Source of the DNA: Chrysochromulina tobinii
Taxonomy: Eukaryota > Haptophyta > Prymnesiales > Chrysochromulinaceae
DNA length: 46,225 bases
Direction of reading: 5' to 3'
NCBI GenBank assembly: GCA_001275005.1
Contig: JWZX01003159.1
Location: 1 to 46,225 of the forward strand
The notes beneath the pieces were generated by a model. That model was given only the letters and a program-made list of their open reading frames with translations, did not search any database and was not told where the DNA came from. The position numbers and the translations under genes are program-made. Below, one piece after another: positions 10,001 through 19,890 of this stretch; the first letter of the stretch is position 1, and every line of letters begins with the position of its first letter.

Positions 10001-12821
10001 GAAGCGAAGGCAGAGTGAGCGCCGTAGTGAGCGGCGACGGCACCGAAGGAATGTCACGCCGTGGCGGCGGGGTGCCCTCGGGCGTAGCACCCTCGGTCAG
10101 CCGCAGCCGACCTATCGGGGTCACGTCCATGGCGCGCGGCACCGCCGTGCGCCGACCCACACCCGTCTCGTGCACGCCAGCCGAGCCAGCCGAGCCGGCA
10201 GAGGGCGCACTAGCGGAGGAGGGGGCCACTCCCGACGCCGTGGGCGACTGCTGCCAGCCCGCGGTGGGGTCCGGGGAGACGAGTCGGGTGTGCGCATGAT
10301 TGGCGCAGCAGGGCGTGAGAGCGGTCGGTGTCTCGGCCTTGGCACCCCCGGCGCCGACCACTGCCCCACGATGTTTGGGCAGCGGCGGAGTGCCGTTGGG
10401 CTCGTGGGAGCCTCTCGCCACACCCTCCACGGCAACGCCGGCACCCGCCACGGTGCCTGAGAGCATAGTAGGCGAGGCTGGGCTCGCAGCGGTCAGCGAT
10501 AGGTGCCGAGGGGGCGGCAGGGGCGTGGCCGTCGTCACGGGCGGGCGGAGTGGCACATGGCCGCCGAAGGAGGCGGCCGCAGCCTCTTGCGCGGCCACTC
10601 CCCGGGCGGCCCTCATGTGCTGCAGCCCACGATCCATGCTGCGGTCTGGCGCACTGCAAGTGGCGCCATCGCCAGCCGCCCCGGTCCCCGTCCAGTCGAG
10701 CGCCGTCGCAGTGCGCTCCAGCAGGCGTGACGCCTCGGCCGAGGGGCAGCCCTCCCAGTTGCTACCGCCGCTGCCTCTAGCTTCGCCGAAGAGCTCGACC
10801 GGTCGCACCGCCATGGGCTCCATCGGCTCCAAGCTCGGCTGCGACGGGCTGCGCGCATCGGCCGAGGCGGGCCGCTGGGGCAGCGGCGGTGGCATGGCGA
10901 TCGCTGCCCCATGCGCCTCCTCCTCCCCCGTCTCAGCCCGAGAGGCCGTCTGCCCTGCCTCTCTCATGCGCGAATGCGAGGCAGGCTCCGCCGTGGAAGG
11001 GCGCGGCGGCGGCGTCCGCGCCCCCCTGCTGGCGCCGTCTAGGGTCGCCGCCACGGCCGCCGACACTGCCGCTCCGCCCAGCGTGGTGCCGAGCAGCATG
11101 CCCGCAGCATCGGTGTCACGCGCCCCCTCGGGCGACAGAGGCGACTGCAACGAGGCAGCCACAGAGGCCATGCTCGGAGCTGCGCCGCCAGCCTTGCCTC
11201 CCTGCAAGCTTGTCGAGGCGGCCGCGACTTCTGCGGGAAGGAGCGTCGATTGCAAGCCGCCGTTGGAGCGCGGCGCCACCACCGCCGCCGCGCCAGCCGC
11301 AGGATAGGCCGGCGGCCTCTTCTCTGGGGCCCCACCGGCGCCCACGGTAGCGCCCAAGGCAGCGGTCGGTGGCTGGCCAGGCCAGCTGTGGGCCTCAGCG
11401 CCCTTGGTCGCACCGGACGGTCCGCCAGTCGACTTGAGGTTCTCCTCGGCATCGACTTCGCGTCGGGGGCGTATCGACGGCGCGCTGGCCTCGGCCTTGC
11501 GCTTGGGCGCCTGCTGGGATGTGGCGGCCGAGCTGGGAGCAACCTCCCTTGGCGCGGGCCTTCCACAGGCACCGGCACCGGCGCCCGCAGCCGGGCCAAT
11601 CGCTGCCTCGCCCGCCGGAAGGGCGCTGCCGCGCCGTGCGGTGCGGCCGGGTGGCTTCTCCGCATGTTGACCTCTGTAACCGCTGATGACCGCTGCTGAC
11701 CTCTGATTGCCTCCCTCATCAGGTGGCTTCTCCGCGGGCGAGGCGGCGCCGCGCCGCCCTCGTCGGCGCTCACCTGCTGCAGCAACGCTCGCGGCTGCGC
11801 CATCCCCGGCCGCCCTGCAGCTCGCCGCGTGCGCGTTCGCCTCCTCCTCGTGCACCGCTGCCGTGGCAGCGTCGGCCTCGGCGCCGGGCCTCACGGGCTG
11901 TGGCTGCTCGGGCGCCGCGGGGGTCCCCTCGGTGAAGTCGTTACTCGCGAGCCTCGGCAGCACAGAAAGGAACATGTGTGGGTTGTCCCGGCGCAGCTGC
12001 AGCGCATGTGCGGGCGCGCGCAGCCCGCGGCTGGGCGACACGGCTCCGGCGATGAAGGGATGCTGCAGCAGGTGCGGCCAGCCTAGTCGGTGCTCGGGGT
12101 TCTTGCGCAGTAGCCCCGAGAGGAACGAACGGAACGATGGGCTCATCTGCGGCGGGAACTGCACTTCCTGCTGCACGATGAGCGAGATGAGCGTGTAGAT
12201 GTTGTTGGTGTAAAAGGGCGGCTGGCCGGCAAAGAGTTCGAAGAGGATGATGCCGAGCGACCACAGGTCCGCGCGGTGGTCGTACGGCTGCTCCTGCACG
12301 AGCTCCGGCGACATGTACAGCGGCGTCCCCTTGATGGACGTGAGCACCGTAGTGTGCTGCGACATGGCGCGAGCGAAGCCAAAGTCGCAGAGCATGACAC
12401 GCGAACCGGCGCCGAGGAGCACGTTCTGCGGCTTCATGTCGCGGTGGATGACACGGTTCGAGTGCAGGTAGTAGAGCGCCTGCACGAGCTGCCGAGCGAT
12501 GATGCGCACCTCCTCCTCAGGCAGCGAGCGGTCATCCTCGAGCACCTCGAAGAGCTCGCCCTGGGCGTACTCAGTGACGACAATGATCTCCGACTCGGTC
12601 TCGAAGTAGTCGAGCATGAGCACGATGTTCTCGTGCTGCAGCGTGCGCAGGATCTCGATCTCCTGCCGAAGAGCCTGCAGATCACGGTCAGAGCGGCCAC
12701 CGGTCGGGATGAACTTGAGCGCGACCACCTGACCGCAGAACTTACGCCGACCCTTGTACACCTTGCCAAAGGAGCCCTCGCCGATAAGCTCGAGCACAAT
12801 GTACCGGTCGAGGCCCTCCAT
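7080..12821 (-). CDS. Fused/STK36/TIO-like serine/threonine kinase with C-terminal armadillo repeats
   Basis: A single long frame of 1,913 residues from the ATG at 12821 (the frame upstream opens only with GTG). Kinase domain about residues 7-255: glycine loop [11 protein letters not shown], catalytic Lys36 in [13 protein letters not shown] with Asp128, DFG at 146-148, then [10 protein letters not shown]. The layout (N-terminal kinase, very long Ala/Pro/Ser-rich middle, armadillo/HEAT-like helices from about 1,680 to the end such as [12 protein letters not shown] and [13 protein letters not shown]) matches the Fused family. That family acts in cytokinesis in plants (TIO) and in central-pair axoneme assembly in ciliates and animals (STK36). 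In a flagellate an axonemal role is likely but inferred. An in-frame 72-bp introner-like insertion encodes about residues 363-386. It is divergent from the proteasome gene across a 319-bp spacer. In-frame introns in the low-complexity middle cannot be excluded. Confidence 0.85.
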   Translation of the reverse strand: MEGLDRYIVLELIGEGSFGKVYKGRRKFCGQVVALKFIPTGGRSDRDLQALRQEIEILRTLQHENIVLMLDYFETESEIIVVTEYAQGELFEVLEDDRSLPEEEVRIIARQLVQALYYLHSNRVIHRDMKPQNVLLGAGSRVMLCDFGFARAMSQHTTVLTSIKGTPLYMSPELVQEQPYDHRADLWSLGIILFELFAGQPPFYTNNIYTLISLIVQQEVQFPPQMSPSFRSFLSGLLRKNPEHRLGWPHLLQHPFIAGAVSPSRGLRAPAHALQLRRDNPHMFLSVLPRLASNDFTEGTPAAPEQPQPVRPGAEADAATAAVHEEEANAHAASCRAAGDGAAASVAAAGERRRGRRGAASPAEKPPDEGGNQRSAAVISGYRGQHAEKPPGRTARRGSALPAGEAAIGPAAGAGAGACGRPAPREVAPSSAATSQQAPKRKAEASAPSIRPRREVDAEENLKSTGGPSGATKGAEAHSWPGQPPTAALGATVGAGGAPEKRPPAYPAAGAAAVVAPRSNGGLQSTLLPAEVAAASTSLQGGKAGGAAPSMASVAASLQSPLSPEGARDTDAAGMLLGTTLGGAAVSAAVAATLDGASRGARTPPPRPSTAEPASHSRMREAGQTASRAETGEEEAHGAAIAMPPPLPQRPASADARSPSQPSLEPMEPMAVRPVELFGEARGSGGSNWEGCPSAEASRLLERTATALDWTGTGAAGDGATCSAPDRSMDRGLQHMRAARGVAAQEAAAASFGGHVPLRPPVTTATPLPPPRHLSLTAASPASPTMLSGTVAGAGVAVEGVARGSHEPNGTPPLPKHRGAVVGAGGAKAETPTALTPCCANHAHTRLVSPDPTAGWQQSPTASGVAPSSASAPSAGSAGSAGVHETGVGRRTAVPRAMDVTPIGRLRLTEGATPEGTPPPRRDIPSVPSPLTTALTLPSLRAPPLTTNAVERHVERQGDGGSSMAAAALPERFLPSVPRAATAPSGSNAACAADAGLDAALTGVEARVAKLLQALESPATRIDALTQLEGLQRAEALTISAMRSQLARTPPALRALCDLLDEAPASALSLLSAVVHTPVDEAPSPPPPPPARPSHARSAAAPESDNEALGPHSQAGHSLCCAVGQHLLAYRSRVAGWMGRLPLPTLRLLLSVGRAQPALAAALATDELTQLALWGVVTAAAEARPTVVAPWKERDETGGEVAALLAMLLLNLLLSHGSQQTRSAAVLCSSPHLPTLVRWLATAPPLVPPPSQPPTAADQHPFTFLPAILPSPTEPSSAAGSPSDGGRAAVLASVASGCLAELLRTDVSAHDVLAALQADVGDSGAVSRALAWLEWLLHPAAAVAADEALRTAEGTAFGLPHTRAADGLAALLQRLLSRLPRKHAHLAPLGKSSLWRALAGALRTVSQGSLVHTGSTTSALTSGAAVAAAAALSAANGPPEPPPLLSIVGTLMLVRAAHEGLSKYAEVSAGKLLHSGLLAALMHLLERTEPLGSTTATMGATAGPWRPAAPLREVRLVATARGGGAGAASALLNAVSLTLYVPFGSRGERSAQALVALQQAMYSGELLGALLMSTPLAEPHDPQVAVGLMARLVLGSTHFAQQYVALGGVAPPTLRRMLAPARATATLTDALLILCQIARIGDAIGGADGGAGARASGGASGGAAAIGLSPAVHGSVLSERLPALLRHADGGVRAKACNLLGNLCKHSVGYYDVLRRGALLPLLSRRCADADAAVRKFACFAVGNAGFHSDELYAELASCVEPLVGCLSDLDHKTRANAAGALGNLARNGAQLSPELIARQVPQALLALALQVLAAPSDAAPAPAEGAAAKGGAAAGAADDEGGGNVDVAARLRSSRTAVFSLGNLAGHAECREVMTPLALDKALLPLVSHPDGMLRQYTTRVLQKLAQPQGGK
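11651..11735 (+). mobile_element. Introner-like element inserted antisense and in frame in the kinase gene
   Basis: On the plus strand GGTGGCTTCTCCGC occurs twice (from 11650 and 11722). Between the copies is a body containing GACCTCTGTAACC, CTGATGACC and CTCTGATTGCCTCC, ending CTCATCAG. This matches the introner-like introns in other genes, but here it lies opposite to the transcribed strand. The insertion adds exactly 72 bp, so the kinase frame stays open and gains 24 residues flanked by the duplicated peptide AEKPP. Confidence 0.7.
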
Positions 12822-13140
12822 ATGATGCACCTCTATTGGCGCGGGAGTCGGCGTCGTGAGCGGGAACACGTCAATCAACACAGCACTGTTTGTCGGAAGC
12901 GAAGGAACTTTGCCATCATAATCTCACATGCACATGTACATGTACACTAGATGACGTCGAGTTCACATTCGCCAAGTCGCCCACTACAACGCGCGTCCTT
13001 CTTTGTGTGGCGACGAGAGGTCGGCGCCGCGGCGTCCCGCTCGCTGCGCCCTGTCGGCGGCGAAACCCCAATCCTGACTCCCTTTGTCTTTTTTTTCTTC
13101 GCCCCGACAGGACAGGCGGCAGAGCCGCAGCCGCAGCAGC
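12822..13140. promoter_or_regulatory. Bidirectional promoter region, kinase (-) / proteasome alpha-7 (+)
   Basis: A 319-bp spacer between two divergent start codons. It contains the palindrome ACATGTACATGT (12932-12943). A pyrimidine tract with eight T residues precedes GACAG close to the proteasome ATG; this could be an initiator context or a 5' UTR splice acceptor. No TATA box is evident. Confidence 0.45.
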
Positions 13141-14012
13141 ATGTCGTCCATTGGCACCGGCTACGATCAGTCGACAACCACCTTCTCGCCCGATGGGCGC
13201 GTCTTCCAAGTGGAGTACGCGACCAAGGCGGTCGACATTAGCAGCACGGCGGTGGGGATCCGATGCAAGGACGGCGTCGTCATGTGCGTCGAGAAGCCGA
13301 AGCTCTCCAAGATGCTCGTCGAGGGCACCAACCGTCGCATCATGACGGTGGACAAGCACTCCGGCATCTGCATCTCCGGCATGATCGCGGACGCGCGGCA
13401 GATTGTCAACTACGGGCGGCGCGAGGCTACGGGCTACCTCGACTTCAGTGGCAGCCCGATCCCGGGCTCAGTGCTCGCCAGCCGCATCTCGATGATGATG
13501 CACACGTACACGCTCTACTGGTGCGCGGGGCTGCACCGCACCGCACCGGAATGCCTGCCCCCCCTCCTTGCTCCTCGCGCGTGCGCGCACCGATCGCGCG
13601 GCTTGACGCGCCCCATCGCGTCCGTGTACCTCGCCGCCGCAGGACTGTGCGGCCCTTTGGGGCGAGCGTGCTGATCGCGAGCTACGCCGAGGAGGGGCCG
13701 CAGCTGTACAGTGTGGACCCCTCGGGCGTTTCGTACCGGTACTTCGCGACTGCGATCGGCAAGGGCAAGAACGGCGCCAAGTCACAGCTCGAGAAGCTCG
13801 ACCTGACCACACTCACCGCGCGTGAGGCCGTCATCGAGGCCGCCAAGGTCATCTACTCGCAGCATGACCCGTCGAAGGAGAAGCCCATCGAGCTCGAGAT
13901 CTCGTGGGTGTGCGACGAGTCGAACAAGATGCACCAGCTCGTGCCACCCGCGCTGCACGCCGAGGCCGAGGCCGCCGCCAAGGCCTACCGTGAGGCGATG
14001 GACGACGACTAG
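13141..14012 (+). CDS. PSMA3: 20S proteasome subunit alpha-7 (PSMA3 type)
   Basis: Structural alpha subunit of the 20S core particle outer ring; it gates substrate entry and is not proteolytic. Exons 13141-13520 and 13643-14012, with an intron of 122 nt (donor TG|GTGCGC, acceptor CCGCAG|GACTGT), give 249 residues, close to the usual size of about 250. The N-terminus shows the alpha-type signature (MSSIGTGYDQS, FSPDGRVFQVEYA). GIRCKDGVV and YTLYW joined to TVRPFGASV confirm the splice. The C-terminus carries DPSGVSY, ELEISWVC and a short acidic tail (MDDD), as in alpha-7. Read without splicing, the first exon would end in an unrelated Arg/Ala-rich tail. Its intron is not of the introner-like type. 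Confidence 0.96.
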
Positions 14013-14497
14013 CGCTCTTTGCGCGCGCACGCGAGCGAGCGAGAGAGCGAGAGAGGGGCGCACAGGCACGAGCTCTGCAGGGGGGCCGTGTGTGAGCGCG
14101 CATGAAGCCGCAGACATTGCTGAATTGTGTATTGGATTCAGACGCGAGTGGCCAGTTTTGTCGTAAGGTGACAGTATCACTCGTTTTCAATTCAATTCAC
14201 ACCTCTACTCACTTCGACACTTCTCGAAGCGGCTGGAGGGTGCGGCGGGGCGCGGCGCGGCGGGCGGGCAGTGGTGCGGCCCGGACTGGGACTCTCCGTG
14301 ACTCTCCCGCCGCCCCCGATCGCCCTTTGCTGAGGCTTTAGCCGCACCCGACCCGCCCGGACCGTCGAATTCGAAATTGTGCATTGAGCTGTCTCTTTTG
14401 CCGCGCGCTTTATTTGTTCACAGCCTGGTTTTTCTTCACGCTGCACAGTCGCGGATGAGGGAAGGCGGAGCTGGCGGCCGAGAAGGCGGCGGACCCG
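14013..14497. other. Intergenic region
   Basis: This is the proteasome 3' UTR followed by GC-rich, then pyrimidine-rich sequence. Near the end TTTTTCTTCACGCTGCACAG looks like a splice acceptor. An upstream non-coding or short coding exon of the next gene is therefore possible. Confidence 0.4.
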
Positions 14498-14579
14498 ATG
14501 AACGAGCTTGTCGCCGGCATGGCCGCCGAGAAGGCGGAGCTGGCGGCCGAGAAGGCGGCGGACCCGATGAACGAGCTTG
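14461..14579. repeat. 69-bp tandem duplication at the start of the coiled-coil gene
   Basis: A 50-bp block beginning GAAGGCGGAGCTGG occurs at 14461 and again at 14530 with no obvious differences. The unit is a multiple of three and duplicates the peptide EKAADPMNEL, so two equivalent ATG codons exist (14498 and 14567). Confidence 0.85.
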
Positions 14580-15916
14580 CAGAGATCCAAGAGGATACCG
14601 TGGCCGAGGCCGAGGTCGAGAAGGGGGCTCAGGCGTCGACACTGGCCAAGGAGGTGGTCGACACGCAAGAGCACTGGAAGGAGCCGGCGAAGCGGCCGGG
14701 GCCAGGGGACTACGAGACGGGCCAGAGCACACTCTCGGTGCGCGGAGGCGTCATCGGCCGTGCGCCGCGCTTCGGCGCCGACAAGGACGGCAAAGAAGGA
14801 ACCGGTGCCGGATCGGGTGCGAATCGCCGGTGCGAATCGCCGCCTCGATCGCCGCCTGATCGGCCCACGGATGCCACACGCTTCGTGGACGCTGACCACA
14901 CAGGTGCATCCAAGACCACCAAGCGTGGCGCGGGCCGCGCGTTGGAGGCGCATCTGACCTCACTTGGCCTCGGTGAGCTGTATGAGACGCTTACACCGCT
15001 ACAGCGGAGCACCGCCGAAGAGAAGCTGAAGCTTGAGGTGCAGAGACAACGCGGTGGTGAGCTCTCCGCCCGGTTCCAGCAAAAGGCCGAACTGCTCAAG
15101 TACCAGCGCGCCCGTGACGACATCTCCAAGATGGAGAGCCGCCTGCGCCAAGAGCTCGCCAAGGTGCGCATGGTGCAGGACGATGCGCAGACGAAGGCTG
15201 TGGAAGCACAGGACCGCGGCATGAGCCTGAACAATGAGATCGTTAAGTATCAGCGGGCACGGGAAGACTGCCAAAAAGTCGCGTCTACCCTGCGAGTTGA
15301 GTTGACCAAGTGCCACGAGCTGCAGAACGACTTGAGCCTGCCCCGTCTCCTCGCGGAACTGGACTCACTTCGAAATCGGGCGAAGATGGCGTCCGAGTTC
15401 GAGGCAGCTGCAGCTGTGGAGAGGCAGCAGGCGGATGCGTATCGGGCGGAGGCGGCGAACCTGATGATGCACAACGCCGAACTGATGAAGGCCGACCTCA
15501 CGCGCCGAGACGACGTCGTTCTCATGGGCGAGCTGCAAAAATTTGTCCTCCGGGATGGCGAAAAGCTGCTCGGAGCGCTCGACGAGCTGGCGCATCTGCG
15601 GCGCACTGCCGTCCAGAGCCCGACCCCCATCGAGCAGCTTGCCTATGAGTTTGCCTACTTGCGTAATCGCATGCTGGCGAAGCGTGAAGCCAACCGAAGT
15701 AAGAATCTTGCGCTAGGTCGCCCAATCAGCAGTAAGGAACTCGCCACGCGCTCTCCTCCCGCGCGGCCAGCAAGTGCGGCGCTCCTCGCGCCACGGGCAG
15801 CCAGTTGCCACATAGAAACAGGGCCATTCACGCACCACGTTGGCGGTGCCCACGCGCGTACCGGCGTACCGTGCCCCTCTAGGCAGGCCCAAATCAGCTC
15901 ACGGTATCCGTACTAG
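14498..15916 (+). CDS. Coiled-coil protein with a sperm-tail PG-rich (STPGR/SHIPPO) motif
   Basis: 472 residues from the first in-frame ATG; a stop lies just upstream, but a possible splice acceptor there leaves the true start open. Residues about 65-95 contain PGPGDYETG followed by STLSVRGG and APRFG, the hallmark of the PG-rich repeats that bind inside axonemal microtubules. Residues about 150-420 are heptad-rich and charged (for example QKAELLKYQRARDDISKME, and a related second block YQRAREDCQKV), predicting a long coiled coil. The C-terminal 70 residues are basic and Pro/Ala/Ser-rich. An axonemal or cytoskeletal structural role is inferred from the motif. The protein family is otherwise not recognised. 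Confidence 0.75.
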   Translation: MNELVAGMAAEKAELAAEKAADPMNELAEIQEDTVAEAEVEKGAQASTLAKEVVDTQEHWKEPAKRPGPGDYETGQSTLSVRGGVIGRAPRFGADKDGKEGTGAGSGANRRCESPPRSPPDRPTDATRFVDADHTGASKTTKRGAGRALEAHLTSLGLGELYETLTPLQRSTAEEKLKLEVQRQRGGELSARFQQKAELLKYQRARDDISKMESRLRQELAKVRMVQDDAQTKAVEAQDRGMSLNNEIVKYQRAREDCQKVASTLRVELTKCHELQNDLSLPRLLAELDSLRNRAKMASEFEAAAAVERQQADAYRAEAANLMMHNAELMKADLTRRDDVVLMGELQKFVLRDGEKLLGALDELAHLRRTAVQSPTPIEQLAYEFAYLRNRMLAKREANRSKNLALGRPISSKELATRSPPARPASAALLAPRAASCHIETGPFTHHVGGAHARTGVPCPSRQAQISSRYPY

Positions 15917-16083
15917 CACTTAAAATACCAGCCCGGTTCAAGCGCGCGCGCGCCGTCGAAGCGTCTGAGCTTGCAAAACACCTGTTGTTCACGGTGAAGG
16001 TTTTTCACGGTCAAGAATTTGAGCTCGCGGTTGGGAGGACAGCGCAGCTCTCACCTCCATCCGCACCACGAGAAACCAGCGAA

Positions 16084-17193
16084 ATGCGATCCATCCTCGG
16101 CAATGCCACCAAGCGCGTGAAGACACCGCTAGTTGCGACTCGCCGGCTGACGAGTGCCATTCAGACGGCTGTCGTGCGCAGCGACTGGACGCGTGCCGAG
16201 GTCGGCGAGATCTACCGGCTGCCGTTCACCGAACTGCTCTTCCGCGCAGCTGCCGTTCACCGGCAGTCATTCGACCCGCTCGAGGTGCAGCGCTGCACGC
16301 TGCTCTCGGTCAAGACGGGTGGCTGCACTGAGGATTGCAAGTACTGCGCGCAGTCGACGCGGTACAAGACGTCGGTGAAGGCGACGCCGTTGATGCCTGT
16401 GATGGACGTCATCGAGGCGGCCAAACGTGCCAAGCAGGCGGGGTCGACGCGCTTCTGCATGGGCACGGCGTGGCGCGAGCTGGGCGGCAAGAAGGCCATG
16501 TTCAACAAGATCCTCTCGATGGTGCGCGAGGTCAAGGCGATGGACATGGAGGTGTGCTGCACGCTGGGCATGGTGACAAAGGAGCAGGCTGTCCAGCTCA
16601 AGGAGGCGGGGCTCACCGCATACAATCACAACCTGGACACGTCGCGCGAGCACTACTCGAACGTGATCACGACGCGCTCGTACGACGACCGACTGCAGAC
16701 GATCGCCAACGTGCGCGCCGCCGGCCTCACGGTCTGCTGCGGCGGCATCCTCGGGCTCGGTGAGACCGAAGATGACCGGATCGGCCTGCTCACCGAGCTT
16801 GCCACGATGGAGGTGCACCCGGAGTCGGTGCCCGTGAACGCGCTCGTGCCGATCGAGGGCACGCCCTTGACAGACTACAGCCCGCCCGACGTCTTCCAGA
16901 TGGCCCGCACCATCGCCACCGCGCGCATCGTGATGCCCAAGAGCGTGGTGCGTCTCTCCGCCGGCCGTCTCTCCTTCTCGCCTCTGGAGCAGGCGGTCAT
17001 GTTCATGGCTGGCGCGAACTCGATCTTCACCGGCGACAAGCTGCTTACCACACCAAATCCCGACTTCGACGCCGACGGCGAACTCTTCCAGTCTCTCGGG
17101 CTTAAGGGGCGTCCCGCCTTTTCGGCTCCTCTCCAGTACCAGCCACGTGAGCTCGGCAAGCAGACGGCAAGCGCCTGCGCGCAGGCGGCGTGA
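16084..17193 (+). CDS. bioB: Biotin synthase (radical SAM, mitochondrial)
   Basis: Converts dethiobiotin to biotin by inserting sulfur, the last step of biotin synthesis. 369 residues from the ATG at 16084; a longer reading starts only at TTG. Residues 1-40 are Arg/Ser/Ala-rich without acidic residues until Asp34, as in a mitochondrial presequence (BIO2-type location). The radical-SAM [4Fe-4S] motif is GGCTEDCKYCAQS (Cys81, 85, 88). Candidate [2Fe-2S] ligands are Cys125 (FCMGTAWR), Cys158/159 (VCCTLGM), Cys218/219 and Arg290 (VVRLSAGR). YNHNLDTSREHY and GANSIFTGDKLLTT are further family blocks. There are no introns. Biotin autonomy is consistent with a photosynthetic protist. Confidence 0.96.
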   Translation: MRSILGNATKRVKTPLVATRRLTSAIQTAVVRSDWTRAEVGEIYRLPFTELLFRAAAVHRQSFDPLEVQRCTLLSVKTGGCTEDCKYCAQSTRYKTSVKATPLMPVMDVIEAAKRAKQAGSTRFCMGTAWRELGGKKAMFNKILSMVREVKAMDMEVCCTLGMVTKEQAVQLKEAGLTAYNHNLDTSREHYSNVITTRSYDDRLQTIANVRAAGLTVCCGGILGLGETEDDRIGLLTELATMEVHPESVPVNALVPIEGTPLTDYSPPDVFQMARTIATARIVMPKSVVRLSAGRLSFSPLEQAVMFMAGANSIFTGDKLLTTPNPDFDADGELFQSLGLKGRPAFSAPLQYQPRELGKQTASACAQAA

Positions 17194-17481
17194 GCTTCGC
17201 GCGCAGAGGGCGGTGTGGGATGGCTGCGTGCGCAGCTCCAGACAGGAGAGGGCTCTCTCGCCTTTATGGTGAGAGCGTGAGTTGAGATATTTGGCCATGC
17301 ATGTCGTCTTGTGTCGGTTGCGCAAGTGATATGTCTTTCAAGTATGTGAGATCCATGTCAAGACGGCCGGGGTGGACTCGTTAGTGGCCGAAAACTCGAT
17401 AAGGGATGTGAATTCACAGCCTTCAGCGCCCAAACTCGTCGCATCGACCCCGAGAAGCGGGAAGGGTTGGTGTTGGGCCCG

Positions 17482-18363
17482 ATGCCGCCGGCGCGGCCGA
17501 TTTCGGTCAAAGAAAGCGAAAGACTCGTTTTGCCGCCGCATCTCATCGCAGAGCCTGTGGCTATTCAAACCGAATATGCAGAGCTCGCCGCCGCCAATCA
17601 TCTCAGCATCCCTCAGGCAGCCCTGTCGTGTGGTCAGATGCTCGAGTTGCGTGCGGACCCCAAAGCAACACTCCCTGCACCCACCTCGTGGCCGTGTGCG
17701 ACCACCTGCGCCCTTTCTCACCCCGGCCTGCTTGGCATGGTGCGTCGTTTGAATGGGCTCGGATATCGGCTCGTCGTGGACACGTCACTTCGTCAGCCTC
17801 TTAGTGCGCCCGCATCCCGTGGTACTCACGCCGCCCAAGAGCTACTTGTCAGACATCTTTCTACCGTCGGTGCCTACTTTAGCCAGCGCCGCCGTTGCAT
17901 CGGCATCGCGACGGACTCTGCCTGGCACGAGCTCATACACGAAGGGTGCCATGCCACTTTCGATGCGCGCGTGCGACAAGCAGTCAAAAATGCACCGGTG
18001 GCACCAGAAGCGCTGCAGACGCACTACGAGCATCTCCGTGCGCGCGGCTACACTGAGATGGGTGCGGAGCAATACATCTGTCATACCCACGAGCTCTATG
18101 CGCTGCGCGACCGATCGAGCACCACTGCCGCCATTCGGAGAGTTCTTGTGTGGGACAACATGAACCTCGATGCCTACCGCGACCTCACTGCAATCCCACC
18201 GGCGGAGCGAAGTGCTGTGCAGAAGGCGGAGATTCGCAGGATCGCAATGCTTCGACGATTTGTGACGGGCCCTGCTCCTCGCCTTGGCATCTGCGTCGCC
18301 GTGGCCTTCTGCGCCGTCACCAGCATCGTTGGTGTTGTTGCAAAACCGAGATCAAGTACATGA
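17482..18363 (+). CDS. Unknown protein with HExxH motif and C-terminal membrane segment (putative metallopeptidase)
   Basis: 293 residues from the first in-frame ATG. The frame is open about 130 bp further upstream without an ATG, so a 5' exon is possible. The centre carries WHELIHEGCHATFD (HELIH at 149-153, with a further His157), the zinc-binding pattern of many metallopeptidases. TEMGAEQYICHTHE follows about 38 residues later and could supply the third ligand. A hydrophobic segment (about 268-287) near the C-terminus suggests a tail-anchored protein facing the cytosol. I cannot name a family. The neighbouring biotin synthase is on the same strand about 290 bp upstream, with no evidence of a functional link. 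A chance HExxH is possible, but the surrounding sequence is not low-complexity. Confidence 0.6.
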   Translation: MPPARPISVKESERLVLPPHLIAEPVAIQTEYAELAAANHLSIPQAALSCGQMLELRADPKATLPAPTSWPCATTCALSHPGLLGMVRRLNGLGYRLVVDTSLRQPLSAPASRGTHAAQELLVRHLSTVGAYFSQRRRCIGIATDSAWHELIHEGCHATFDARVRQAVKNAPVAPEALQTHYEHLRARGYTEMGAEQYICHTHELYALRDRSSTTAAIRRVLVWDNMNLDAYRDLTAIPPAERSAVQKAEIRRIAMLRRFVTGPAPRLGICVAVAFCAVTSIVGVVAKPRSST

Positions 18364-18497
18364 GAGCCGGCGTCCGGTTGCTGAGCCTCAGATCTCGCTT
18401 GAGTCTCTCGCTGTGCGAGCTGCGCCACCGAATCTGCGAGTTATGTCTGCCTCATTTTTAGGGGGTTTTGAAGTTTTCATGCACTTCGGTGTCCATC

Positions 18498-19221
18498 TCA
18501 CCATGCAGGAGCGCTCGCTCGCGAGGCGGTTTCTTCGGCGCGCCGTCTCGACGGGACACGGCGCAGGACGAACACGCCACCACGACCTCCGCGCGATATA
18601 CGCATGTCATCGTCGCACCACGTGGTCCGCAAGGAGCCCACCGGCCGGGGCAATGGCACGCGCAGCCCCCCGTCAGACTCCGATTCGAAGCGTAATGTGC
18701 ACTCACGGAAGGTTACGTCCAGGTCGTTGCCGATGGTGCGAATCGCATCACCGGTCCACGAGAATCTCGAGCCGCCGAGGCTCGAAGGGACCGATGGCGG
18801 GCAGCGCGATGCGCACACGGTTGCGCACGATGCCGCCCACCGTATCGACGAGCTGCTCGTTGGAAGCACTGGATGAGCCTTCAGGTTGGGCGCCGGCGAG
18901 AGCAGGCGCAAACTTGAAGAATGTGGAGTACGTGGCGTCGATCAGCGGCTGCAGAACATTGCCGCGCCGCCTCTGAGAGCTGGGCGGTGTTAGTTGCGTT
19001 GAGAATATTAACGTCCAACGCCCGTCAATTGTGCTCTGTTCATTGTCTGTGCAGGCTTCAAGCGCTTCCACGGCGTCGAGCACGATGCGTTGGTTTGTAG
19101 GCGTTGCGTCGCGCCGTAGTTCTGCAACGGCCGTGACGAGCGCTTGCTTACGACTTGCACTCGGCGATGGCGACGAAATCAAGCCGACGATTGCGATCAC
19201 GGCGCAAGTGACGAGCGCCAT
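18498..19221 (-). CDS. Plastid lipid-associated protein / fibrillin (PAP domain)
   Basis: PAP/fibrillin proteins associate with plastoglobules and thylakoids and bind small lipophilic molecules. The start is ATG 19221. The first 20 residues are hydrophobic (MALVTCAVIAIVGLIS), fitting a signal peptide for a complex plastid. Family blocks: TPTNQRIVLDAVEALEA, IDGRWTLIFSTQ, LQPLIDATYSTFFKF, VRNRVRIALP, then VPLPRPVGSL, TTWCDDDMRISRG and GGVFVLRR. The last blocks are in another frame. A 58-nt GT-AG intron at 18702-18759 would join the two parts (RRLEIL to CTLRFE) and give 221 residues. The alternative is a single-base frameshift, because the frame just before the acceptor (DLDVTF) also looks family-like. 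Confidence 0.75.
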
Positions 19222-19890
19222 TCCTGGTTGGGTTCACATGAACTGACTGAACTGTCAGTCAAGTCAAGTCTACAGGAACTGGAACATGTGGTCTGTGTGC
19301 ACCAGACTAGGGGTTACCCCTACTATTGTATCCAGACAGAGGACACGTCGACACACTCGACGCTGGGCCGCTGGCGATGAAAATCTCTGGAATGAACGCT
19401 CTTCCATTTCGTTCTTTTTGAGAGACACACTGAGGTACACCAGGCAACTACACCAGGCAACAGCGAACAGGGGGTGCTGTCCGGCCGCCGGGGGCGGGGC
19501 CGCGTGCGCGGCAGCCTTTGCAATCGTACATGTCATGTAATATGCAAATATCACATGCCCCCACATGATCATCATGATGATCGGATCATGCCTTAATCAT
19601 GCCGTGTGCTAAGAGTCTCTTTAAAGAGTTACTTCTCATGCTCTTGAACAAGAGTCCTTCGTGGCTATGTAATGATGTACACCCTAGTACTCTGAGCTTA
19701 GAACTATGTACATTACGTATGGAAAGATGTAAGATCGCTTTCGCGGCTCGTCTCTCGCGCGTCAATCGCGGTTCGCGCATCGGACCATCGGCATCGCCCC
19801 GCCTCATCCTCGCTCTCTATGGTACGGGGCGAATACGCCCGATCTCTAGAACCATGCAGTTCAGCTCGACGGCCGTAGCTCTGGGCAGCA
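19222..19890. other. Intergenic region, partly AT-rich
   Basis: No gene is supported. It holds a perfect 16-bp palindrome GATCATCATGATGATC (19567-19582) and the 12-bp palindrome CTCTTTAAAGAG near 19617. It should include the fibrillin upstream region and the 3' end of the next minus-strand gene. Base composition from about 19510 to 19740 is clearly less GC-rich than the coding DNA. Confidence 0.5.

Noticed and set aside
13521-13674. Continuation of the proteasome frame past residue 127
   Set aside because: Arg/Ala-rich tail ends quickly, while splicing restores the conserved alpha-7 C-terminal half.
16267-17325. 352-residue minus-strand frame opposite biotin synthase
   Set aside because: Antisense to a fully conserved enzyme; His/Arg-rich shadow with no motif.
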